From Nitrospirota bacterium (GTDB lineage: Bacteria; Nitrospirota; Nitrospiria; Nitrospirales; Nitrospiraceae): a stretch of DNA of 38,128 bases. Every line of letters starts with the position of its first letter. Position 1 is the stretch's first letter. Of the stretch, positions 9,672-17,493 are shown one piece after another. Where the stretch lies: NCBI GenBank assembly GCA_020027965.1, contig JAHRHE010000019.1:1-38128 (forward strand), read 5' to 3'. The notes under the pieces are model-generated. The model did no database searches and had not been told where the DNA came from. It worked only from the letters and a program-made list of their open reading frames with translations. A program made the position numbers and the translations under genes.

Positions 9672-11192
9672 TTACCGCTTGGGTGGCTCTCCCTCAGGCT
9701 CCGTCATTCGCCACGGATCGAGCAGGATCTCCAACCGAGCCTCGGGCAGGACGCGTCGGCTCCGGGCGATCTCGCGCACGGTCTTTCCCGTTTGATACGC
9801 CTCCTTCGCGATGGCAGCGGCCGCGTCGTAGCCGATCTCCGGAGCCAAGGCCGTGCACATGGCCAGGCTCTCCTCGATCGAATCCCGGCACCGCTCCGCA
9901 TTGGCGGCGATGCCTTCAACGCACCGCACCGCAAGATTCTCGACGGCGCGCGCGAGCAGTTCGATGGATTGCAGGAGGTTGTAGGCCATGACCGGCAGCA
10001 TCACAATCAGTTCGAAATTGGCCGACTGCCCCGCCACCGTGATGGTGAGGTCGTTACCAATGACCTGTGCCGCAACCATCGTCACCGACTCCGCGATGAC
10101 GGGGTTCACCTTGCCCGGCATGATGGAGGAGCCGGGCTGTGTGTCGGGAATGAGGATCTCGCCGAATCCACAGCGGGGGCCCGACCCCAGCCACCGGATG
10201 TCGTTCGCGATCTTCATCAGGCTCACGGCGACCGTGCGGAGCTCGCCGCTGGCTTCCACCACGGAGTCCTGCGTCGACTGCGCCTCAAAGTGGTTGGCCG
10301 CTTCCTTCAACTGGCATCCGATCTCTCGGGAGACCAGCGCGAGCACCCGGCGCGCAAACTCGGGGTGCGTGTTGAGGCCGGTCCCGACTGCCGTCCCGCC
10401 CAGGGCCACCTCGCTCAAGGCCGTGATGGCCTGCCTGACCCGCGCCGAGCCGAGCTCGATCTGGCGAGCGTATCCACCGAATTCCTGGCCCAGCCGGATC
10501 GGCGTCGCGTCTTGGAGATGGGTTCGCCCGACCTTGACAATCGGATCGAATTCCCGCCCTTTCGCGGCAAGGGCCTCATGCAGGTGCTTCAGCGCCGGCA
10601 CAAGCTGGCGCTGCATCATTTCGATCGCCGCGACGTGAATAGCGGTCGGGATGACGTCATTGCTTGACTGACCGAGATTGACGTGGTCATTCGGATGGAC
10701 GAGCTTGCTGCCCCTGGCGCCCCCGAGCAGTTCGGCCGCCCGGTTGGCGATAACCTCGTTGGCGTTCATATTGGTGGAGGTACCCGAACCAGTCTGGAAG
10801 ATGTCGACGGGGAACTCTCCATCCCATCGGCCGTCCACCACCTCCTGACTGGCGTTCCGAATCGCCTCGGCGAGCTTCTTGTCCAGCAGCCCCAGGGCCT
10901 CATTGACCGTCGCACCAGCCCACTTGATCAACCCCATGGCCCGAATAAAGGATCTGGGGAAGCGGAGCCCACTGATGGGGAAATTGTGCACCGCCCGGGC
11001 GGTTTGGATCCCGTAGTACGCGCTGGCCGGGACCGCTAACTCTCCCATCGTATCCCGCTCGACCCGCGTGCCGTACGCGCTGGCCCGATTGGGTCTGGAC
11101 TGGAAGGGCATCGTCCGGCGGGAGGCCGGCGCGGTTCTGATTCGCCCCCGCTTGCCCTGCCGACGCTTGACCCTTTTCCCTCTGCGTGGCAT
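9672..11192 (-). CDS. fumC: Fumarate hydratase class II with basic N-terminal extension
   Basis: This TCA-cycle enzyme interconverts fumarate and malate. It has the ERDTMGE opening of the fold, the active-site region TGSGTSTNMNANEVIANRA, and the superfamily signature GSSIMPGKVNPV. The family usually starts a few residues before ERDTMGE, giving about 460 residues. Here 506 residues are predicted because about 40 precede it, very rich in Arg and Lys. The ATG at 11192 is preceded by AAAGGAAAG; the internal ATG at 11111 lacks a usable site and is less likely, though it would give a more normal length. The tail might bind nucleic acid or be disordered. Citrate synthase and malic enzyme are encoded within 15 kb, but not in the same operon. 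Confidence 0.93.
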   Translation of the reverse strand: MPRRGKRVKRRQGKRGRIRTAPASRRTMPFQSRPNRASAYGTRVERDTMGELAVPASAYYGIQTARAVHNFPISGLRFPRSFIRAMGLIKWAGATVNEALGLLDKKLAEAIRNASQEVVDGRWDGEFPVDIFQTGSGTSTNMNANEVIANRAAELLGGARGSKLVHPNDHVNLGQSSNDVIPTAIHVAAIEMMQRQLVPALKHLHEALAAKGREFDPIVKVGRTHLQDATPIRLGQEFGGYARQIELGSARVRQAITALSEVALGGTAVGTGLNTHPEFARRVLALVSREIGCQLKEAANHFEAQSTQDSVVEASGELRTVAVSLMKIANDIRWLGSGPRCGFGEILIPDTQPGSSIMPGKVNPVIAESVTMVAAQVIGNDLTITVAGQSANFELIVMLPVMAYNLLQSIELLARAVENLAVRCVEGIAANAERCRDSIEESLAMCTALAPEIGYDAAAAIAKEAYQTGKTVREIARSRRVLPEARLEILLDPWRMTEPEGEPPKR

Positions 11193-11230
11193 CCGTCTTT
11201 CCTTTTAGTTGTCGGACCCCGGCGGGCCCG

Positions 11231-11548
11231 TCACTTTCGCTTGGGCTTCGAAGACCAGACCTCTCGCAGCAGTTCTCGCCACTCAGCGCGGGAAACCGCC
11301 GGCATCGTGGTGATCTTGATGTGACCTAACGAAGAATTCAGCACGGCCGCCTTCATGGCCGCACGGTTGTTGGGAAACTCCAGCACCGCCACCACATCAT
11401 ATTCACCCAGGCAATAATAGGCATCCAGGAGACGTCCCCCGAGAGATTCGATGTTGCGCTGAACGGATTCGGAACGGGCAATGCCCTGTTGTTTCAGGGT
11501 AGTAATTCCGTGCTCGGTAAACTTCACGAGGCTGATATAGACCGGCAT
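11231..11548 (-). CDS. GYD-domain protein
   Basis: The 105-residue protein starts MPVYISLVKFTEHG and contains RNIESLGGRLLDAYYCLGEYDVVAV in its middle, the pattern of small GYD-domain proteins with a ferredoxin-like alpha/beta fold. Their biochemical role is not established. AAGGAGG sits four bases before the ATG at 11548, so the upstream in-frame Met is rejected. Its stop is 38 bp from the fumC start, so the two may share a transcript. It is separated from hsp20 by a terminator. Confidence 0.78.
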   Translation of the reverse strand: MPVYISLVKFTEHGITTLKQQGIARSESVQRNIESLGGRLLDAYYCLGEYDVVAVLEFPNNRAAMKAAVLNSSLGHIKITTMPAVSRAEWRELLREVWSSKPKRK

Positions 11549-11708
11549 GAGGCCTCCTTTCGGCTGCGAGGTGCAATGCGGCTGGGCGGCCATCTTAATC
11601 TATCGAGCATCTACGCACAAGTCCCTTGCCGGCCAGGCCGGCGCAATGTTCGGCACCGTGTCGGCAAGGCGCCGCCCCTCGCCCCATGACCTAGCTGGCG
11701 AGGCCACG

Positions 11709-11745
11709 AAAAAGAAAGGGCCCGCCACCGCAGTGGCGGGCCCTT
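11709..11745 (-). terminator. Rho-independent terminator after hsp20
   Basis: A perfect 13-bp stem (11716-11728 with 11733-11745) around a CGCA loop is followed on the minus strand by TTTCTTTTT (11717-11709). It lies 27 bp past the hsp20 stop and separates hsp20 from the GYD gene. Confidence 0.85.
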
Positions 11746-11772
11746 CTCAGTGTCTCACGTGTTCGGGGCGGC

Positions 11773-12222
11773 TTACCCGACCTTGACCTCGATGGCCTTC
11801 GGCTGGGTCTTCTCCGACTTCGGCAGGTGAAGGTTCAGGATCCCTTCCTTGAATTCCGCCTTGACCTTGGTGTCGTCCACATAATCGGGCAAGGTGAAAC
11901 TTCGCACGAAGCGCCCGTAGGACCGCTCCACGCGATGGTATTTCAAGCCTTTCTCTTCCTTCTCCTGCTTGCGCTCTCCCTGTATCGTCAGCACGCCTTC
12001 GTGGACCGTCACCTTCACGTCCTCTTTCTTCACATCCGGAAGTTCGGCCTTGATCACGTACGCGCTCTCAGTCTCACTGATATCCACGATCGGTATCCAG
12101 TCGGCGACGGTCAACAGCTCCTTGCCGTTCTCGCGACGCGCGGCTGGGCGCCCAAACATCCGGTTGAGTTGCTCTGTTACGTCCTCCAGTTCACGAAATG
12201 GATCCCAACGTACCAGGTTCAT
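11773..12222 (-). CDS. Hsp20/alpha-crystallin small heat shock protein
   Basis: The 149-residue protein begins MNLVRWDPFRELEDVTEQLN, typical of bacterial class A small heat shock proteins. The alpha-crystallin domain runs from about residue 45 to 135 and includes VIKAELPDVKKEDVKV and FVRSFTLPD. The C-terminal AIEVKV supplies the I-x-V motif used in oligomer assembly. It is an ATP-independent holdase for unfolding proteins. The ATG at 12222 has AAGGAGG in the right place; the longer frame upstream is rejected. Its own terminator follows, and the upstream gap holds a candidate promoter, so it is probably monocistronic. No ROSE-like thermometer was established. Confidence 0.95.
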   Translation of the reverse strand: MNLVRWDPFRELEDVTEQLNRMFGRPAARRENGKELLTVADWIPIVDISETESAYVIKAELPDVKKEDVKVTVHEGVLTIQGERKQEKEEKGLKYHRVERSYGRFVRSFTLPDYVDDTKVKAEFKEGILNLHLPKSEKTQPKAIEVKVG

Positions 12223-12323
12223 GGTCACCCCTCCTTGTCTAGCTGTGAAGTGCTTGTTCAGTGGGCTTACCCCTGTGCTCGCCGGGCTGTTGCTCCGGCC
12301 CAGCACGCCGGGGTCTGCGCATA

Positions 12324-12351
12324 TGAATAACCTCCATCGGAGTCTCGTCAA
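12324..12351 (-). promoter_or_regulatory. Possible hsp20 promoter
   Basis: On the minus strand TTGACG (12351-12346), 16 bp, then TATTCA (12329-12324), lie about 100 bp before the hsp20 ATG. The -35 is good and the -10 is weak. A heat-shock sigma factor could use it, since CTTGAC resembles the start of a sigma32 -35, but no CCCCAT-type -10 is present. Confidence 0.3.
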
Positions 12352-12398
12352 GAGGCCCGACGTGGTTCCCCCTCGTCTGACTTGCGTTCGCGAGGGGC

Positions 12399-12426
12399 TT
12401 GACTTTTCTCGAGACGGGATTATACG
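12399..12426 (+). promoter_or_regulatory. Orphan rightward promoter in the hsp20-gltA gap
   Basis: TTGACT (12399-12404), 16 bp, TATACG (12421-12426) resemble a sigma70 promoter. Downstream on the plus strand there is no credible gene, only the inverted repeat at 12506-12590 and then the 3' end of citrate synthase on the other strand. It may drive a small RNA, or it may be chance. Confidence 0.35.
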
Positions 12427-12505
12427 GCGGCTGGTTGGGGATCAGCGGGAAGGGCGGGCCCTTCGACCCCTTGACCCGTCGAGAGCCTCTGGGTCGAACG
12501 ACGGA

Positions 12506-12590
12506 GCTCGGGGTGGTGAGCCTGTCCCTCGACGCCTCGACCTCGCTCGGGACCCTGAGTTTGTGGTTCGACAGGCTCACCACCCTGAGC
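12506..12590. repeat. Inverted pair of a dispersed palindromic repeat
   Basis: Arms 12506-12526 and 12570-12590 are complementary over 21 bp with one mismatch, around a 43-nt loop. The left arm matches 37544-37564 exactly in the acr3 3' end. Further related fragments (TTCGAC, GGGTCGA, CTCAGGGCAAG) spread over about 12465-12640. This is an intergenic repeat family, not a gene; in-frame translations across it are spurious. Confidence 0.75.
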
Positions 12591-12705
12591 TTTATCGAAG
12601 GGTCGATGGGTCGAACCACTGGACTCAGGGCAAGCCCGACAGGCGGGTTCATGGGGACCAGGCTCTGGAGGGACTGATCTTCGCGACCGACAGGGCACCA
12701 GCCGA

Positions 12706-13839
12706 TCACCGATTCTCGATCGGCACGTAAGGCCGGTTGTGTTCTCCCTCGTAAATCTGATCGGGGCGATAGAGTTTGTTTTCTCGCAGTTGTTCGAACC
12801 AGTGAGCCAGCCAGCCCGCGACCCGCGCTATTGCGAAGATGGGCGTGAAAAACTCCACTTCGATGCCCATCTTGTCGTAAAGGATCCCCGAGTAGAAATC
12901 GACGTTCGGATGCACGCTCTTGCCGGCCAGTAGCTCGGCCGAGATCCGCTCCACTTCCACGGCCACTTCGTAAAGTGGCGAGGTCCCACACTCCTTGAAC
13001 AGGCGCTCGCAAAGCCCTTGGAGAATCGTGGCGCGCGGGTCCTTCACCTTGTACACCCGGTGCCCGAAGCCCATGATCTTCTGCTTGTCCTTCAGTTTGC
13101 GCTCCAGATAGGGGCGGACGCGCTCGGGCGTCCCGATCTCCTTCAGCATCTCCACCACTTCCTCATTGGCGCCTCCGTGCAGGGGACCCTTCAAGGCTCC
13201 GATGGAAGAGGCGACCACGGTGTAGGGATCTGCAAGAGTGGAAGCCGTGACCATGCCCGCAAAGGTCGAGGCGTTCATTGTGTGTTCCGCGTGCAGAATG
13301 AGGCAGACGTCCAGCGTCTGAGCCGAGAGCCGGTCCGGCACCTGATCCGAAACCATGTAAAGAAAATTCTCGCAGAAGCTCAGGTCGTCGCGGGGCGGGA
13401 TGTGATCATCACCGCGTCGAAGCCTCGCATAGGCGGCGACGATCGTGGGCAGCTTGGCGATCAGCCTCACGGCAGACCAGTAGTTGTTCTCGACATCCTT
13501 GACGTTTCGCCCCGGGTAGAACATCCCCAGCGCGGCCACCGCGGCCTGCAGTGCATCCATCGGATGCCCCTGCTCGGGAAGGCATTTGATCAGATCCACG
13601 ATCCGATACTTAATTCGGCGGTGGTGCGTGAGGTCATTACTGAACCGGTCCAGTTCAGCCTTGCTCGGAAGCCGGCCGAACAGCAGGAGCCACGTGGTCT
13701 CAAGAAAGGAGGACTTCTTGCACAGGTCCTCCACCCGGATCCCCCGGTACTCCAGGATGCCCCGCTGTCCGTCGACATCGCTGATCGCCGACCTGGCTGC
13801 CGGGACGCCCGCCAACCCTGGCATGAAATCATGCGGCAT
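12706..13839 (-). CDS. gltA: Citrate synthase
   Basis: The enzyme condenses acetyl-CoA and oxaloacetate to citrate. The 377-residue protein has the catalytic His region LILHAEHTMNASTFA, the second His in LHGGANEEV, GFGHRVYKVKDPRA for substrate binding, and VDFYSGILYDKMGI with the catalytic Asp. It belongs to the shorter citrate/2-methylcitrate synthase group, and specificity cannot be fixed from sequence alone. The ATG at 13839 has GGAGG five bases upstream. A 71-bp gap separates it from the hydrolase gene upstream, so it may be read from that promoter or from its own. Confidence 0.94.
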   Translation of the reverse strand: MPHDFMPGLAGVPAARSAISDVDGQRGILEYRGIRVEDLCKKSSFLETTWLLLFGRLPSKAELDRFSNDLTHHRRIKYRIVDLIKCLPEQGHPMDALQAAVAALGMFYPGRNVKDVENNYWSAVRLIAKLPTIVAAYARLRRGDDHIPPRDDLSFCENFLYMVSDQVPDRLSAQTLDVCLILHAEHTMNASTFAGMVTASTLADPYTVVASSIGALKGPLHGGANEEVVEMLKEIGTPERVRPYLERKLKDKQKIMGFGHRVYKVKDPRATILQGLCERLFKECGTSPLYEVAVEVERISAELLAGKSVHPNVDFYSGILYDKMGIEVEFFTPIFAIARVAGWLAHWFEQLRENKLYRPDQIYEGEHNRPYVPIENR

Positions 13840-13910
13840 GGTTACCTCCGGCGAAGGACACTCCCATCACTTCCTAACCCATTACCACCAAAGTTTCAAC
13901 TTTTCACTTG

Positions 13911-14750
13911 TTACGTTTCACTCGGGTGACCGCCCTGTGCGACCATCTTCAACTCCAGGAGCGCGTCATGCCGCCGGACGAACTGAAAGACCGCTTCGTT
14001 GAAGAGGGCCGGCCGCTCCAGCGGGCAGACGTGGCCGCAGGCCGGCAGGATCATCAGCCTCGTGCCTGGGATCAGATCCGCCAGCCGGCGAGCCACGTCC
14101 AACGGCGTGAGTCGGTCCTCCTCGCCGACCACGACCAGTGTGGGCGCTCGGATCGATCCCACCTGCTGTTCCAGGTTGTGTTCCAGGGCGCCCAACGCCA
14201 AGTGACGCAGCGCGCTGATCGGTTGCCGGTCCACGGCGGCCCGGAGGCCCTTCAGCACCTCAGGATACCTGTCGACGTAGCCACGGGAAAACAGGAGCGG
14301 CTCCGCGCCACGAAAGGCCTGGGCCCCTCCCTCCTCCTCCAGTGTTCGGACCCAAGTCTTGAGGAACCGCTCGAGCCCGACGGACAGTCGCGAGACGGCG
14401 CTGCACAGGACCAATGCCCCGGTCTGGGCAGGATACTTGAGGGCGAAGGCCTGAGCGATCATCGCGCCCAGTGAGAGCCCCACCACGTGGAGGCGGCGGA
14501 GACCGAGACCGATCACCAGCCGGTGCAGGTCATCGGCGTGCTGCTCGATACGATAATCCTGATCCGGTTTTCCGGATCGCCCCTGCCCACGGCAGTCATA
14601 GGTAAGGACCCTGTAGCGGGTCGAGAAGGCCTTCGTCTGCGTGCGCCAGCCCGACGCCTCCATCGTCAGCGCATTGATCAGGACCAGGGGTGGACCATGC
14701 CCCGTCAGTTCGTAGTGCAGGGCAATATCATCCAGCCCATGCGTCGCCAT
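13911..14750 (-). CDS. Alpha/beta hydrolase (PcaD-like), probably leaderless
   Basis: The 279-residue protein has an alpha/beta hydrolase fold with nucleophile elbow GLSLGAM (Ser near residue 93), the acid in GEEDRLTPLDVA, and the His in CGHVCPLERP. It most resembles 3-oxoadipate enol-lactonase-type or esterase members, but no other aromatic-degradation genes are here, so the substrate is unknown. A good promoter (14758-14787) places the transcription start within one or two bases of the ATG at 14750, and no Shine-Dalgarno is present, so translation is probably leaderless. Citrate synthase lies 71 bp downstream in the same direction. Confidence 0.85.
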   Translation of the reverse strand: MATHGLDDIALHYELTGHGPPLVLINALTMEASGWRTQTKAFSTRYRVLTYDCRGQGRSGKPDQDYRIEQHADDLHRLVIGLGLRRLHVVGLSLGAMIAQAFALKYPAQTGALVLCSAVSRLSVGLERFLKTWVRTLEEEGGAQAFRGAEPLLFSRGYVDRYPEVLKGLRAAVDRQPISALRHLALGALEHNLEQQVGSIRAPTLVVVGEEDRLTPLDVARRLADLIPGTRLMILPACGHVCPLERPALFNEAVFQFVRRHDALLELKMVAQGGHPSET

Positions 14751-14757
14751 CGGCTGG

Positions 14758-14787
14758 ATTCTACGGGTCGGTCTTTCTATGCGTCAA
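14758..14787 (-). promoter_or_regulatory. Promoter adjoining the hydrolase start codon
   Basis: On the minus strand TTGACG (14787-14782), 18 bp, TAGAAT (14763-14758). The predicted transcription start is 14751-14752, directly beside the ATG at 14750. Confidence 0.6.
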
Positions 14788-14995
14788 GAAATCAGGCCCA
14801 AACGCCACGACTTGCAATGACCACACCCCTCCAGCATACTAGTCTCGATACGCAACTCCCGAGCCTGGTGTCTCAGCCGGGTGGTCAGATGCGGCGAGCT
14901 GTTCAACTGCGGATGCGCGACGGGGTGCCTCGGTGGATTCCGGAGACCGCACTCTCTGTCATCGGCCAAGATCAGGGGATCCCGAAGGGAGGGAC

Positions 14996-15391
14996 ATGAC
15001 GACGAAAAGCGGAACGGGATCTGTGACCGGAGCGGGGTTGGCGCTCGTGCTCGCAGCCTCGTTGGTCCTCGCACAGGAGGATCCGCTGGCCATCTTTGCC
15101 GTCGTCATCAAGGTGCCGAAGGATAAGAAACAGGTGACGGCTCACCTCTCCGTCGGCGGCGACGTGAGGGAAGGCACCCTGATCGCAAGCGAGGACATCC
15201 TCGGCAACCCAATCTGGAGGAAGCTGGAGATCTGTCATTCCCTGAAGGTGGAGGCCTGGAAGAGCCAGGAGGGCTATCGAGTGGTCTCCGTCAAAGTCTT
15301 GGAGGCCGGAATGCTCCCGATGCCCTTGCAGGGAGTGGCGGGTGATTGTCTGGTCAAGAAGGCGGTGGAAATCGCGCCATTGGCTGAGTAG
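14996..15391 (+). CDS. Small secreted protein of unknown function
   Basis: The 131-residue protein starts with a signal peptide: basic TTK, then a hydrophobic stretch GLALVLAASLVLA and a likely cleavage after AQ. The mature part is about 100 residues, hydrophilic, with two cysteines (in LEICHSL and GDCLVKK) that could form a disulphide. I do not recognise the family. AAGGGAGGG precedes the ATG at 14996, which sets the start. It is divergent from the hydrolase gene and ends about 30 bp before the convergent zinc-ribbon gene. Confidence 0.7.
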   Translation: MTTKSGTGSVTGAGLALVLAASLVLAQEDPLAIFAVVIKVPKDKKQVTAHLSVGGDVREGTLIASEDILGNPIWRKLEICHSLKVEAWKSQEGYRVVSVKVLEAGMLPMPLQGVAGDCLVKKAVEIAPLAE

Positions 15392-15423
15392 TGCGGCGCT
15401 CACCCCTGGGAGGGTCCCGTAAG

Positions 15424-15789
15424 CTAGCGGCATTCAGGGCACGCGGTCGGTTCTTTCTCAGCGTTGAGCTCCTCAGTGGTGAGCGGGAACTGCTGCTCGC
15501 ATTGCTGACACTGCCGAATCTCAAACTCGGCCACACCCTTTTCGTCAATATCAGTCGGCAGCAACAACTCCCCTGGGTCATACCCGAGGAGCACCCCGTC
15601 AGAGAACTTGACGACCGCGAGGCGGACATTGAAGAGCTCGAAGGTCGCTTCCTGACCCTTACGTTCCAGGACATGCCCCACGACGTAGACCGGCTGCCCC
15701 TTCCGCTTCGTCCGCAGATCTCTCAACGTGCGCTGCGTCGCGGTCGTACAAGCAAAGTTTCCGCTTGAACTGGTCCCCGCTGTCAGCAT
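15424..15789 (-). CDS. Zinc-ribbon protein of unknown function
   Basis: The protein ends with paired cysteines, CQQCEQQF and later ACPECR, a C-X2-C...C-X2-C zinc ribbon of about 27 residues. Before it is a beta-rich segment (KGQPVYVVGHVLERKG, then LAVVKFSDGVLLGYDPGELL). No family is recognised; it looks cytoplasmic. The start is unclear: the ATG at 15789 is used here (121 residues), but the frame is open to 15936 with other starts and none has a good ribosome binding site. The first 20 or so residues are poorly conserved in character, so the true start could even lie further in. Confidence 0.55.
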   Translation of the reverse strand: MLTAGTSSSGNFACTTATQRTLRDLRTKRKGQPVYVVGHVLERKGQEATFELFNVRLAVVKFSDGVLLGYDPGELLLPTDIDEKGVAEFEIRQCQQCEQQFPLTTEELNAEKEPTACPECR

Positions 15790-16013
15790 ACTCAGAGTCC
15801 CGACCTGACTGTCGGCGGCTTCCACGCCCCTCGCCCCTCGCATCGTGCCCGCATCTCGATGTGCTTGTAACACGCGGCGGGAAACGTCGTCAAGACGGCT
15901 AACAACACTGACAAAACCGAACCAGTGTGGCGTCACGCGCGCAAGAATTCGACTCTCACCCCGATTGCCGATCGCCGATTTCCGATCGTCGCCGCTCCCA
16001 CGCCCACATGACC

Positions 16014-17399
16014 TTATCGCACCTCCCGCAACGCCGCAAAGGTTATTCCGAGCTTGAGCTGCTCGGTGAGTGGCAATTGATCGACGCGAACTTCCTTGCC
16101 CGATGTGGTGATCAGCGCAAGCGTCGAAGCTCCACCATATTCCGCCACCACCATGACCCGTTCGATGGGCTCCCTGTCAATCTCGGGCACGAGGCTTGCC
16201 AGTTGGGGCAGCGTAAAACTGCCTTGCGCCAGGAGCAGGCTCACTTCTCCGGTCGGGAAGGTGACGTTGGCGGTCGCCGTGGCTGTATCAAACGTGCCGC
16301 TCGAGGCTGAGGTGGACACAGTGCTAATGGCGTTCAGTTGAGGGATCACTTTCACGGTGAAGACGGTCCCGACCGGGATGTTGTTGGCGGTCAGGACGAG
16401 ACCGACCGGATTAGTTGTGCCCGCGGGTAAGGAGACATCGGCGGCCGCATAAGAGCCCGTGGGGGTCGTGGGACTGGCGATCCCGCCAATGGAGGCGAAC
16501 GTCAGCCTGGGCGCATTGACCAACGCGGGCGTGCTGGCCGGGGTCACGGGCCCCGGCGCTGTGGAGAGTGATGCGGACGGAATGCTGGTCCCTACGAAGC
16601 CCGGTGTGAAGGCCTCAATTCGAATTCGGCCGGCTCCGGCCTTGACCGTACTAATTTGCTGCCCGCCGTCCGCTGAGAGGAACCCGGTCCCCGTCACCTG
16701 GGGCGCCACCAACCGAATGGCGCCGCCGCTCCCATTGCCTGCGAGCGATTGGAACCCGGCTGCCCCGCCATTGGCGTTAATCGACCCGGTCACCGTGATC
16801 TTCGTGGAGGAGGCAATGACGATGGCCCCACCACCGCCCCCGCCGCCCCCAGCGACGTTCGGGTCGCCCGGGTCGCCCCCTCCGCCAGAGCCCCCGAACA
16901 ACGGAATGAGGGAGACAAAGACACTCGGCGCGCCATAGCTCGCGTTGCGATCGGGTTGCGTGGGCCCGGCGGCCTCGCCCCCGCCCGGCCCCGACCCGCC
17001 AATCCCGGGGTTCCCCCTGATGCCCCCAGGGAAGCCCCCTGGACCTCCAGCCGCGGCGAAGGTCAGGGGGAGCCCGCCTTCTCCCGGATTGAGCCCTCTG
17101 AGCTCAATCGTGCCCGCGATGGTGACATCCCCCGTGGCCAACAGCGTGACCGGCGTGTTGGCAGCATTCGGCTGAAACTTTACGACCACCCCTTCGGGGA
17201 TCGTGACCGTCGTGAAGTTCAGCACGCCATCCGCAGGGAGTGTCACGGTGGTGTTGACGAAGGGAGTCAAGTCCCCGAGCGCCCCGGTGCTCCCACTGCT
17301 AAAGGTCTGGGCGGCCACGTGGCCCGGGCTGAGCACCCCCAGGGCCAAACTGATGACGCTCCAAAATCCTGCCGTGTGGCGCGTGTGCAGTGTTCTCAT
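16014..17399 (-). CDS. Secreted glycine-rich surface protein
   Basis: The 461-residue protein has a signal peptide (RTLHTRHTAG then a hydrophobic stretch ending HVAAQ). A beta-rich region (PFVNTTVTLPADGVLNF, VTLLATGDVTIAGTIEL) leads to a very Gly-rich segment of about 130 residues containing GGSGGGGDPGDP and an eight-Gly run, then more Ser/Thr/Val-rich beta sequence. Such designs occur in exported adhesin-like or parallel beta-helix proteins. No enzyme motif is visible. AAAGGAG precedes the ATG. It follows the kelch/TIG gene by 94 bp in the same direction and is probably co-expressed. Confidence 0.7.
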   Translation of the reverse strand: MRTLHTRHTAGFWSVISLALGVLSPGHVAAQTFSSGSTGALGDLTPFVNTTVTLPADGVLNFTTVTIPEGVVVKFQPNAANTPVTLLATGDVTIAGTIELRGLNPGEGGLPLTFAAAGGPGGFPGGIRGNPGIGGSGPGGGEAAGPTQPDRNASYGAPSVFVSLIPLFGGSGGGGDPGDPNVAGGGGGGGGAIVIASSTKITVTGSINANGGAAGFQSLAGNGSGGAIRLVAPQVTGTGFLSADGGQQISTVKAGAGRIRIEAFTPGFVGTSIPSASLSTAPGPVTPASTPALVNAPRLTFASIGGIASPTTPTGSYAAADVSLPAGTTNPVGLVLTANNIPVGTVFTVKVIPQLNAISTVSTSASSGTFDTATATANVTFPTGEVSLLLAQGSFTLPQLASLVPEIDREPIERVMVVAEYGGASTLALITTSGKEVRVDQLPLTEQLKLGITFAALREVR

Positions 17400-17493
17400 G
17401 GCTCACTCCTTTGCGTGCGGCGTTGTGAATCCGGTCTCGCGCTCCCCTTCACGACGTGGTCGCCTGTGTCGTAGGTGCCTTGCGCCCACCGAG

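Noticed and set aside
12239-13012. Open frames across the repeat region and gltA end
   Set aside because: They translate the dispersed repeats (runs such as PVEPQT and RQAHHPEL) and overlap gltA antisense.
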